Shown here: positions 7,539 through 14,855 of the stretch, piece by piece
Layout: every line of letters begins with the position of its first letter
Position numbering within the stretch: position 1 is the first letter of the stretch
Assembly (NCBI GenBank): GCA_018664485.1
Contig: JABJOE010000002.1
Location: forward strand, 75,896-117,701
Length of the DNA stretch: 41,806 nucleotides
DNA from: Candidatus Uhrbacteria bacterium
Lineage (GTDB): Bacteria > Patescibacteriota > Patescibacteriia > UBA9934
Reading direction: 5' to 3'
Program-made: the position numbers and the translations under genes
The notes under the pieces: generated by a model
What the model was told of the DNA's origin: nothing
The model's input: only the letters and a program-made list of their open reading frames with translations
Databases searched by the model: none

Positions 7539-8048
7539 TTATTCGGTGATGATGATGTCGGCAGCATCCCCTCCAATTGTGTCTTCGATACTGTCGCCAG
7601 ATTCTGGAATCTCTCCCGTTTTAAGAACGGAAATGATCACGTTTATTGCAACGTAGGCTCCGAAAATGATGGTAAGTCCGACAAGCGCACCAACGAGCGT
7701 ATTCTTACCTTTGTCTACCCAGTCAGTTCGGCCTGCTGAGAAGATCCAAACCATCCCCCCGTACACAAACATGAACAGCATGACTGTCCCGCTGATCGCT
7801 AATATAAAAACGCTAACATTTACCATTACCTGGAGGCCATTCTCGAGCGTACATCGACCTTCATCACGACATTCGCAAGTTGCAGCAGCCGAGTCACAGA
7901 TGCCCGCAAAAATAATTCCTTGATCTAAAATGTCATTGTATTGTTCAGAGACGGTTGCAGCTTGTACAGGTGTTGCGATTGCAAAGGCGCCAAGAAAAAA
8001 ACATGCAGTAATAAGGGTTGCTGTGAAGCGTCGAAATGATAAAACCAT
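7539..8048 (-). CDS. Divergent T4SS pilin-like protein with Cys-rich insert (array member 6)
   Basis: 169 residues from the ATG at 8048. An upstream GTG in frame (8075) lies inside the preceding terminator hairpin and is unlikely. Signal peptide to about residue 30 (ending PVQA), then an insert holding four Cys in about 15 residues (ICDSAAATCECRDEGRC), which suggests disulfides outside the membrane. Two helices follow around YGGMVWIFSAGRTDWVDKGKN, a WIFSAGR variant of the hallmark. The C-terminus has an extra acidic tail. TATACT lies eight bases before ATG (8062-8057, minus strand), so the mRNA is probably leaderless. A candidate tip or base component of the filament. Confidence 0.8.
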   Translation of the reverse strand: MVLSFRRFTATLITACFFLGAFAIATPVQAATVSEQYNDILDQGIIFAGICDSAAATCECRDEGRCTLENGLQVMVNVSVFILAISGTVMLFMFVYGGMVWIFSAGRTDWVDKGKNTLVGALVGLTIIFGAYVAINVIISVLKTGEIPESGDSIEDTIGGDAADIIITE

Positions 8049-8063
8049 ATGCGCAAAGTATAC

Positions 8064-8097
8064 AACAAGGCCCACCTCTTTCGAAATGGGTCTTGTT
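8064..8097 (-). terminator. Terminator of the galU/solute-binding-protein operon
   Basis: Arms AACAAGGCCCA (8064-8074) and TGGGTCTTGTT (8087-8097) pair over 11 bp with one wobble. On the minus strand it follows the stop at 8117 and is followed by GTTGTATAC, where the -10 of the next gene begins. It separates the transport/galU genes from the pilin array. Confidence 0.6.
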
Positions 8098-8116
8098 ACT
8101 GAATGTATGTTGTGGA

Positions 8117-9520
8117 CTAATTTTTGCTGTACGTTTGTTTTACGCGTGATGCAGCTGACGACATCACAGCGTCTGGATCTTCGACACCAGCAAGAATTTC
8201 ATCAATTAGATTTTTCAGAATCTCGTCTGTTGCGTCGGCGTCATACCCTTTGTACCAACTCTCAGCAGTTAGTACTTGTGAGGCAAATGGTCCGAGCCAC
8301 TCACTGTCTAGCTGGCTTGAGATCAGACTTCGTAGTGCTGTTGGCTTCTGCGCCTCCTCAAGGTACGAAGGAACATTCTCTTCGTCCGTTGCAAATAGGA
8401 TGAAGCTCCATGCCCAGTCTGAGAACTCTGTAGACTTCGATACGCCTTCAACCCAGAAGTTTGCGTAGTTGACCTCACGACCTCCTTCAATTTGAGGAAT
8501 AGTAGTGATGCTGAAGTTTAACTTTGGAGCTGTAGTACGAAGTAGTGGTGTGTGATAGCTGTACCCAATGAAAAATGCGGTTTCTCCGTTTGCAAATGCT
8601 TCAAATGAACTCTCGAAGCTCTCGTCCCATGTGTAAACTTCTTTTGTTGGGTTTGCAAAGTCAGTGTAAAAGGCGATGGCGTCATAGCTTGGATAGACAT
8701 CGTCTGGAACATCTGATGCAACTTCGTCGAATGTCACACGCCCGCGCTCATCCGTCATGTTTGCACCGTTTTGCATCATGAGTAGTGAGATTATATCGAC
8801 AGAGCGCTCTACATTGTCTGAGGATCCGATAGCTCCACCGGACTGTTCGATTTCTCCGTTTGCATCGTATGTTGTAAGTGCAATGATATTTTCTTGGAAC
8901 TCAGACCAAGAGTTTGGCGGCTCTGCAATCCCGGCGGCATCCAGAAGGTCTTTATTGTAAAAGAGGGCAAGGCTGTCCATCGACATTGGAAGCCCGTAGA
9001 TTCGTTCTTCGGGCTCAACGTCATCGTCTGGCTGATAGTCCAAGATGACATCTAGCTCAACCTGTTCTACAAAACTTGATGACAGCTCGCGCGTAGACAT
9101 TGTCTCTTCTTCGCGTTCGATGATTACGATTTCTTTTCTAACTGTTCCTTGTTGTACCTGTGATTGTGTTGTGATTGTCTCAGGCATTGGCTCCATCAGA
9201 TCCTGGTATTCATGCATCCATGTGTTGTGAACTGAGAAGATGTCTGGTCCACGTCCTTCGGCAATCGCAAGAACAAGTTCGTCTTGATATTCATCGAAGC
9301 GCAATTCTCGGTAGTCGATTTTTACGTTTGGATGCGTTAGGCGATAGGAGTCGATGACTGTGTCGAAAGTGTCATCATCGTCGAATACACGCCAGATTTC
9401 GAGCTCAACTTTGTCTAGAGATGAAACTGTACTTCCTCCACCTCCACAGCCGGCACCGATTGTGAGCAAGGCGACAAATGCGAGCGCTATAAATGGTTTT
9501 TTGAGTATGCTCATACGCAT
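8117..9520 (-). CDS. Extracellular solute-binding lipoprotein (family 1, sugar type)
   Basis: 467 residues. The N-terminus has a lipobox (LLTIGAGC, Cys near 25), so it should be lipid-anchored on the outer face of the membrane. The body matches family 1 solute-binding proteins: VELEIWRVFDDDDTFDTVI, PDIFSVHNTW, IYGLPMSMDSLALFYNKDLL and FANGETAFFIGY segments in the usual order. There is an acidic insert with poly-Glu near residues 130-175. Such proteins normally deliver oligosaccharides to an ABC permease, yet no permease or ATPase gene is nearby. It overlaps the end of galU by ten bases (ATG inside the galU tail), so the two are cotranscribed. It may serve sugar scavenging or attachment. The ligand is unknown. 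Confidence 0.85.
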   Translation of the reverse strand: MRMSILKKPFIALAFVALLTIGAGCGGGGSTVSSLDKVELEIWRVFDDDDTFDTVIDSYRLTHPNVKIDYRELRFDEYQDELVLAIAEGRGPDIFSVHNTWMHEYQDLMEPMPETITTQSQVQQGTVRKEIVIIEREEETMSTRELSSSFVEQVELDVILDYQPDDDVEPEERIYGLPMSMDSLALFYNKDLLDAAGIAEPPNSWSEFQENIIALTTYDANGEIEQSGGAIGSSDNVERSVDIISLLMMQNGANMTDERGRVTFDEVASDVPDDVYPSYDAIAFYTDFANPTKEVYTWDESFESSFEAFANGETAFFIGYSYHTPLLRTTAPKLNFSITTIPQIEGGREVNYANFWVEGVSKSTEFSDWAWSFILFATDEENVPSYLEEAQKPTALRSLISSQLDSEWLGPFASQVLTAESWYKGYDADATDEILKNLIDEILAGVEDPDAVMSSAASRVKQTYSKN

Positions 9521-10383
9521 AGTTTTTTTAGGTAGCGTTTCAAGTCTGCTTTAACGTCGGGATGTGTGAGTCCGAGCTCTATTTGGGCTCGGATAAAATG
9601 AAATTTGTTTCCGCAGTCATAGCGCTCACCCTGGAATTTACATCCGTACATTGCTTTTCCTTCTTTTAAGTATGTTGCGAAGGCATCTGCTAGTCGAATC
9701 TCTCCATCTCGTCCTGGTTTCTGAGTTTTTAGGATTTCGATGATTCGAGGAGTGATGATGTATCGCCCGACAGCTGCAAGATTTGATGGTGCGTTTTTTG
9801 GCTCAGGCTTTTCTACAAAAGTACTAATTTGCCAATTCTTTTTATCAACTTCCTGTCCCGCAATTATCCCGTAGCTTCCAGTTTTTTTCTTTGGAATCTC
9901 TTGGATTGCTACAACCGGGTCGCCATACTTATTATATGTGTCGATTAACTGTCCGATCGCTGGTTTTTTGTGATGGATGATGTCGTCTCCGAATAAAACG
10001 GCAACAGGCTCATCTTCATCAATGAAAGGGATTGCTGAAAGTAGTGCGTGCCCGTCTCCAAGCGGTTTTGCCTGGCGAACGAAGGCGAACTTCGCGAGCT
10101 TTCCGATTGCCTCTACCTTTTTAAGCTCTTCGATTTTCTTTTTTTGCTCAAGACGGTACTCGAGCTCGAAGTTTCGGTCGAAATGATCCTCCAAAGCCCG
10201 TTTACCCATAGCTGTCACAAAGATGATCTCTTCGATTCCAGATGCAACCGCCTCTTCAACGATATATTGGATTACAGGCTTGTCGACAACTGGGAGCATC
10301 TCTTTTGGCTGCGCCTTTGTTGCTGGTAGGAAGCGGGTTCCCATTCCGGCAACAGGGATAATGGCTTTTCGGATTTTTTTCAT
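9511..10383 (-). CDS. galU: UTP-glucose-1-phosphate uridylyltransferase
   Basis: 290 residues, the normal length. It makes UDP-glucose from UTP and glucose-1-phosphate in the cytosol, the entry to glycan and envelope sugar synthesis. The nucleotide-binding signature GMGTRFLPATKAQPKEMLP lies at 13-31, with VVDKPVIQYIVEEA following, FGDD (uridine/metal site) near 132, FVEKP near 189 and the GRYI(I)TP segment near 206. An ATG follows TATAAT at nine bases, so the message is probably leaderless. It is the first gene of an operon with the solute-binding lipoprotein. The flippase and O-antigen-ligase genes 2-4 kb away are plausible consumers of its product. Confidence 0.95.
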   Translation of the reverse strand: MKKIRKAIIPVAGMGTRFLPATKAQPKEMLPVVDKPVIQYIVEEAVASGIEEIIFVTAMGKRALEDHFDRNFELEYRLEQKKKIEELKKVEAIGKLAKFAFVRQAKPLGDGHALLSAIPFIDEDEPVAVLFGDDIIHHKKPAIGQLIDTYNKYGDPVVAIQEIPKKKTGSYGIIAGQEVDKKNWQISTFVEKPEPKNAPSNLAAVGRYIITPRIIEILKTQKPGRDGEIRLADAFATYLKEGKAMYGCKFQGERYDCGNKFHFIRAQIELGLTHPDVKADLKRYLKKLCV

Positions 10384-10392
10384 AGTATGGAT

Positions 10393-10398
10393 ATTATA
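10393..10398 (-). promoter_or_regulatory. -10 element of galU (extended, no clear -35)
   Basis: TATAAT on the minus strand preceded by TGC (extended -10). Only nine bases separate it from the galU ATG. No convincing -35 hexamer stands at 16-18 bases. Confidence 0.65.
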
Positions 10399-10411
10399 GC
10401 AAAAAGTTGAA

Positions 10412-10435
10412 CACTCCGCCCGGGTGGGCGGAGTG
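10412..10435 (-). terminator. Hairpin terminator after the 97-aa protein gene
   Basis: Perfect 10-bp stem CACTCCGCCC (10412-10421)/GGGCGGAGTG (10426-10435), loop GGGT, followed on the minus strand by TTCAACTTTTTG. The T run overlaps the galU promoter region. Confidence 0.75.
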
Positions 10436-10467
10436 CAGGTGGGGACGCCTAAGCGAGGGCGTCAGAT

Positions 10468-10761
10468 TCAGCCGGATGAGGCTCGTCTGATCTTGGGTAT
10501 GTACACATACGGGCGCATGACCGGACGTAGAATCATGTCGCTTGTCAATCCTCCAATGAAGAGATGTCCCTCGTGGTAGTGGTAGGCGAAGAGACGGGCA
10601 TCTGCATCATCGCTTGCATGACCTCGTACATCAGGGTTCCTACACCCGTGGTGTTCACATGTGCCAGAGGCGCGGGCCCAGAGCACATTATCGTCTTCAC
10701 ATTCATCTGAAGCGCGTATCGGGGACACGCCGCGGAGTTCACCTTCTGTAACTATGCGCAA
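10468..10761 (-). CDS. Small Cys/His-containing protein of unknown function
   Basis: 97 residues, not recognised. It starts at TTG 10761, chosen because AGGAGG stands six bases upstream. Cys residues at about 21, 35 and 40, together with EHHGC and a later HYHEGH, could bind a metal, but no known zinc motif is complete. No signal peptide or membrane segment. A promoter (TTGCGG, 16 bases, TATGAT) overlaps the stop of the upstream ParB-like gene, so it may be transcribed alone or as a second gene. GC-rich codon use and its own hairpin terminator place it with the other single unrecognised genes here. Confidence 0.6.
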   Translation of the reverse strand: MRIVTEGELRGVSPIRASDECEDDNVLWARASGTCEHHGCRNPDVRGHASDDADARLFAYHYHEGHLFIGGLTSDMILRPVMRPYVYIPKIRRASSG

Positions 10762-10780
10762 TCTTTACCTCCTAATTAAA

Positions 10781-11287
10781 TCATAGCATCCTGTGCATCC
10801 TCCGCAACTTTTTGATCTTCTTTATTGCCTTGCCCTGCTTTTTTGGTTGAAATACCTCGATTTCTATATCGAGATTGTCATTTTTTAAAAATACGGCTTT
10901 AAGTGCTGCAACTCGTCCATTTCCTTCGAAAGTATAATATTCGCTACCTGAGCTTACCCCACGTATATAGGTGAGTGATGGTAGGTACTTTGCAGAAAGC
11001 TCTTTTGTCATTGAACCTTCTTTCAAAATCTTCTTTTTATGGGTTGCGAGAATGCCAGCGCGCTTTTTTGTTGATTCTATTGTTGCTTCTCGATTATCTA
11101 CCGGGTGGATTGGTATTAAGGAATAGAGAGGTACGACTTTTGTTTTTGGTTTTGGGCTTGTTTGCATAATCTCAAGTACAAGATGTGCCATGAAGGCATC
11201 TTTGTAGTTGAGCTGATGAATTTCAGAGCGCTTGCCACCAAGCCAGCTCCACACACGTTTCAATTCTGAAATAATTCGTTTGAACAT
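10781..11287 (-). CDS. ParB/sulfiredoxin-fold-like protein, function unknown
   Basis: 168 residues. The middle holds VPLYSLIPIHPVDNREAT and, further on, SEYYTFEGNGRVAALKAVF (about 117-135), which resembles the (D/E)GN.R..A.. loop of ParB-N/Srx-like domains that bind or hydrolyse nucleotides. The N-terminus (KRVWSWLGGKR) and C-terminus (KKQGKAIKKIKKLRRMHR) are strongly basic, suiting nucleic-acid or membrane-surface contact. TAGAAT lies six bases before the ATG (minus strand 11299-11294), so it is probably leaderless. No ParA partner or parS site is seen, so chromosome partition is not implied. The fold assignment rests on one motif. Confidence 0.6.
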   Translation of the reverse strand: MFKRIISELKRVWSWLGGKRSEIHQLNYKDAFMAHLVLEIMQTSPKPKTKVVPLYSLIPIHPVDNREATIESTKKRAGILATHKKKILKEGSMTKELSAKYLPSLTYIRGVSSGSEYYTFEGNGRVAALKAVFLKNDNLDIEIEVFQPKKQGKAIKKIKKLRRMHRML

Positions 11288-11356
11288 GCTGGAATTCTAC
11301 TATCGTTCAGTAAATAGCGAAACCGAAGCTATATAAGGTGGCGACTTTTGCTGATT

Positions 11357-11384
11357 TTGACGCGGGGATTCTTTATGCTACGTT
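11357..11384 (+). promoter_or_regulatory. Promoter of the 163-aa unknown gene
   Basis: TTGACG (11357-11362), 16-base spacer ending ATGC, TACGTT (11379-11384). The -10 lies 16 bases before the ATG at 11401. It rules out the GTG at 11338, which is upstream of the promoter. Confidence 0.65.
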
Positions 11385-11400
11385 TTTAATAGGAGGGCAC

Positions 11401-11892
11401 ATGAGTATTTTTGGCGATGTTGATATTCTTGCTGTAATTCTCGCTGTATGTAGAAAGACCGGTGCGATCTCACCAAGGGTTGCGTCAAGGGTTGCTGAAG
11501 CGTTTTTGCCATTTGGGTTTGAGCTGTGTGGGCTATGCGATTTCAGTGCACCCTATTTTGAAGCTGGATGGGAGGTGGACCCGAGCGATACGGACCTCAC
11601 GGTAAGATCTATAGTTCAGAGCATGATGGGCATCAAGCTGGGCGACCTTACCGAGACGCAGACGAATGACCTTTTTTTGATTGGTCGGCTATGGCTGAAC
11701 GGGTGTACAGACAGCGGGGCTGCCTCATCAAGAGGTGTAACAGAGCTTCGTACACTACTTGGTCAAAGGGCGTTTCACTTGATGTTTAGAAGTCTGGTGG
11801 ATCGTTACGATATCAAGAAAGAGCCAGAACATCTCGCCGACGTCATCGCAGCTTTTGCGGCAGTCGAAGCATCTCGCTCCGAAGCCGCATGA
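11401..11892 (+). CDS. Protein of unknown function, 163 aa
   Basis: Not recognised. The frame is open from GTG 11338, but the ATG at 11401 has AGGAGG just upstream and sits after the promoter, so it is chosen. The protein is soluble and mainly helical, with a Cys cluster FELCGLCDFSAPYF (about 38-51) and a C-terminal acidic helix. No signal peptide. It is a single-gene unit with a GC-rich hairpin after the stop, convergent with the O-antigen-ligase-like gene, and has GC-rich codon use unlike its neighbours. Confidence 0.65.
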   Translation: MSIFGDVDILAVILAVCRKTGAISPRVASRVAEAFLPFGFELCGLCDFSAPYFEAGWEVDPSDTDLTVRSIVQSMMGIKLGDLTETQTNDLFLIGRLWLNGCTDSGAASSRGVTELRTLLGQRAFHLMFRSLVDRYDIKKEPEHLADVIAAFAAVEASRSEAA

Positions 11893-11922
11893 CGTGGCGC
11901 AGCGCACTCGTCGCCCCGGAGC

Positions 11923-11950
11923 CCTCGCTCCTCGGGCGGCTCTTTGCTTT
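11923..11950 (+). terminator. Imperfect GC-rich terminator
   Basis: GCCCCGGAGC pairs with GCTCCTCGGGC around a CCTC loop, followed by GGCTCTTTGCTTT. It follows the 163-aa gene by 30 bases and lies next to the convergent stop at 11954. Confidence 0.55.
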
Positions 11951-11953
11951 AGG

Positions 11954-13204
11954 TCAGCTTTGCGCTTTGCGTTTAGCTGGTTTTTTGTTTTCTGAGTTTT
12001 TTTGAGTTTGCAAAACTATTCCAGCGATCAGTATCCAGGTCAAAACAGAAAGATCGTTTTTAAAATATGGAACGTCAACCAGTCCGTGGATTGTCATTGC
12101 AAGCAGTGCTGCAAAAATTGCGACGACCTCTGGGTTTTTTCTGTTCTTCCACGCAGCCTCCATGACAAACCAAGCGAGCCAAGCAAAAGCGAATATTCCT
12201 AGCAGTCCAAGCTCAGTCCAAATGTTAAATATCAAAGTATGTGGGTACTGAAAGATCTCGTATAGCGTTGAATCGTGATAAGGCTCAAGCGCTTCCGGAT
12301 ATGCGTTGAGTCCCGCACCAAACGCGGGGTTATCCAAAAGCATCTGAGTTGTTTCAGACCACTGTGACTGACGAACGAGCCCTGATTCATCTCGCAGTAA
12401 CAACTTTTTACTTGCAGCCGGCACAAAGGCAAGGAGCACTATGAGTATCAGTACAGCCTCTCCGGCAACACGAAGTTTTAAAGTTTTGCGAGCAGAGCTC
12501 ATCATGAAGATAACCAGAAGCGCTGCGGGAATTGCGACGTATGCGGCTTCAGTTTTTGATAAATATATAGCGATGATCCCGGCTATGATAGCTGTAATCT
12601 CAAGCCAGTTTCGGCGCTTAGCGTTAAAGGCCCGCACGATAAGTAAAGTAATGATTGGTACCAAGAAAAGACCAAGAGCATTTGGATATTCAAACAGACC
12701 GGTTGTGCGCAATTCGATATCCCACGGGGTCGGGATGCCAAGACCTGTCAGCCATTGAAGTATTGCGGCGGCAGAGAGTACGAGTGTAGTTACCGTCAGA
12801 GCTTTTATTACCAGTGCCCAGTCTTTCTTTTTAAGGACGGTTATAAATAGTACGAATACGATTAGCGGTTCAACGAAGTAAGCCTTCCATACACCGAGCG
12901 CTCCAAAAACATCAGGCGCTACAACAACTCCAAAACATGCGGCTGCTAGAAGTAGAAGCCCAGGCATGATCCATGGGAACAGTGGAATCGGATTAAACGG
13001 CCACTTCTTCTTCTGTATGATCCAAATAAGCAGAGCAATTAAAATGAATCCCTCGAGCACTGTTGAGGGTACTGGTCCGTATGAGAAGCGTAGTAGATAG
13101 ATTGGTAGCAGACCTGCGAGAACGATGAGGGCCATTCGAAGGTCACGCCAGGCGAGTGCCGCAAAAGCGAAAAGTAATACAGAGACGAAAGCTAGATAGA
13201 TCAT
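11954..13204 (-). CDS. O-antigen ligase/polymerase-like membrane protein
   Basis: 416 residues with about ten to twelve hydrophobic segments over the whole length. The Wzy_C/WaaL-type core is visible: a long loop with RTTGLFEYPNALG (about 166-178), then a large outer loop with GAGLNAYPE and, near the end, FQYPHTLIFNIWTELGLLG, which holds the conserved His followed by E..G..G. Members polymerise or ligate lipid-linked glycans on the outer face of the membrane. The start overlaps the flippase stop by four bases (ATGA), so the two form an operon, and flippase plus ligase is the usual pair for surface-glycan export. Specificity cannot be read. Confidence 0.85.
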   Translation of the reverse strand: MIYLAFVSVLLFAFAALAWRDLRMALIVLAGLLPIYLLRFSYGPVPSTVLEGFILIALLIWIIQKKKWPFNPIPLFPWIMPGLLLLAAACFGVVVAPDVFGALGVWKAYFVEPLIVFVLFITVLKKKDWALVIKALTVTTLVLSAAAILQWLTGLGIPTPWDIELRTTGLFEYPNALGLFLVPIITLLIVRAFNAKRRNWLEITAIIAGIIAIYLSKTEAAYVAIPAALLVIFMMSSARKTLKLRVAGEAVLILIVLLAFVPAASKKLLLRDESGLVRQSQWSETTQMLLDNPAFGAGLNAYPEALEPYHDSTLYEIFQYPHTLIFNIWTELGLLGIFAFAWLAWFVMEAAWKNRKNPEVVAIFAALLAMTIHGLVDVPYFKNDLSVLTWILIAGIVLQTQKNSENKKPAKRKAQS

Positions 13205-14622
13205 ACGTTTTCTGGTTTCAAGAGTTTGATGATGTCACGCGGTCCCGGGCCACCAATGAGTGGAATGATAATTCCATAGATCAAGATACCGGCAGGTAGA
13301 AGGATTATTGCATTTTGTGTTGGGAGCATTATCAGAACAACGGCCATTATGATACTTGCGATGAGTCCGCGTAGCACCATCCCAAATCGTGGTCTAAACC
13401 CACCAACACGCATGACGACTGTAGCTGTAACAATTCCGATAAGAAGCTCTGAGAAAAGTGTAAGCCATGCTGCAGCCCACATTCCATGCGCTGGAATAAA
13501 TATTATGTAACCAGCGATAGTGAGTACGGCGACAGCTGCGTAACCCCATGTCATAACGCGTTGTTTATTTACACCTACGATTGCGTGGCCAAACAGAGAC
13601 CCCCAGAAAACGAGTGCTCCGGCAGGACCTAAGATGGCAAGTACCTCTCCGGATTCTGCAAAGTCGGCACCGGCAATTAGAGTCATTAAAGGTACACCGA
13701 TAACGATTGACCCGAGGATCATCGGAAGCGCTAGTAATGAAAGGAAATCGAAGGCCCGTTGCATAGTGTCACGGAAAAGTTTTTTGTTTGATGCGGTCCA
13801 TGCGGCGACGAGCATTGGTAGTAGTAGACCCATGAACATCACTGGAATAGACGTCATTACATCGATTACCTTGTAGGCGGCTCCATAGATTCCAACCTCG
13901 GCATCAGAACGGAAGAGAGATAGAAAGACTATATCACCACGTAAATAGATAAGGTTAAAGAAGATAGATGCACCGATTGGCCAGCTTCGAGAGATGATCT
14001 TTTTCCAGAACGCCCACTCAACAGTAATGCCAAAGCGTATTAGCCGGCGTGAAAGAAGTAGAACGATGAGAAGTTGAGCTCCGTTTCCAATAACTAGCAG
14101 CCACATGATTCCAACGACACCCCATCCGAAAAACGGCGCTGCAATAATTCCGATCAATACGAGTAGGCGGTTTATGATCTCTGCAACCATCGCACGCCCT
14201 ATAACGAGTCGCTTTTGAAACACGCCGATGAACATCTGAGACGTTGTTCCAAAGAGGTATGACACGGCACCGACGGCAATGGCTATAAGGACGACTTGTT
14301 CGTACGGAAATAGCAGTGCTGCAAGCGGTGCGAGTGATAGAAATATAATTCCAGAGATAATCCGCAAGGAAATCAGGTTTGAAAGAAGACGTTTTTCATC
14401 TGCCAGCTTTTCGGAGATCATTTGCGTCGTCGTGAGCGTGAGACCGAAGTCTACGATCACAGCAAAGATAGAAAGGAAGGAAAGCGCGATCGTGAACTGA
14501 CCATAACCGGTCGTTCCAAGATAGCGAGTCATTATTCCGACTGTCACAACCCCAATTATGGTTATCAGCGCTCGGGCTGTAATTTGAATTGCTGTATTTT
14601 GTGCGAGGGCCTTTGAATCCAT
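13201..14622 (-). CDS. Wzx-type polysaccharide flippase (MOP superfamily)
   Basis: 473 residues from ATG 14622. The frame is open to 14673, but MDSKALAQNTAIQITARAL is the typical family start. Twelve to fourteen hydrophobic segments span the protein, with the family's N-terminal pattern GIMTRYLGTTGYGQFTIALS (about 30-49). It should flip undecaprenyl-linked glycans across the cytoplasmic membrane. It is coupled by a four-base overlap to the O-antigen-ligase-like gene. TATAAT is found in the leader about 50 bases upstream (near 14675), in the region shared with the divergent SpoIID gene. Confidence 0.88.
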   Translation of the reverse strand: MDSKALAQNTAIQITARALITIIGVVTVGIMTRYLGTTGYGQFTIALSFLSIFAVIVDFGLTLTTTQMISEKLADEKRLLSNLISLRIISGIIFLSLAPLAALLFPYEQVVLIAIAVGAVSYLFGTTSQMFIGVFQKRLVIGRAMVAEIINRLLVLIGIIAAPFFGWGVVGIMWLLVIGNGAQLLIVLLLSRRLIRFGITVEWAFWKKIISRSWPIGASIFFNLIYLRGDIVFLSLFRSDAEVGIYGAAYKVIDVMTSIPVMFMGLLLPMLVAAWTASNKKLFRDTMQRAFDFLSLLALPMILGSIVIGVPLMTLIAGADFAESGEVLAILGPAGALVFWGSLFGHAIVGVNKQRVMTWGYAAVAVLTIAGYIIFIPAHGMWAAAWLTLFSELLIGIVTATVVMRVGGFRPRFGMVLRGLIASIIMAVVLIMLPTQNAIILLPAGILIYGIIIPLIGGPGPRDIIKLLKPENV

Positions 14623-14855
14623 ACTGTGGATGATAGTTGAGTTTATGTAATCGGAGCCGCTGTATTGCCTCAATTATAGCGCTTTTTGTCGATTTTCTTT
14701 AATGCGTTGCTGTTTATAAGGTTTTCTAACACCTGTGTACAATCTGTGGAAGAATCAATGTGTTCAGGGTGATATACTGCCATGTAGATGGGTATGCGAA
14801 AAGGGCATTATTGCTGGGTATACTGTGGGGAGAATACAATTGATAATAACAAAAC

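Noticed and set aside
11338-11400. GTG start for the 163-aa gene
   Set aside because: It is upstream of the promoter; ATG 11401 has AGGAGG.
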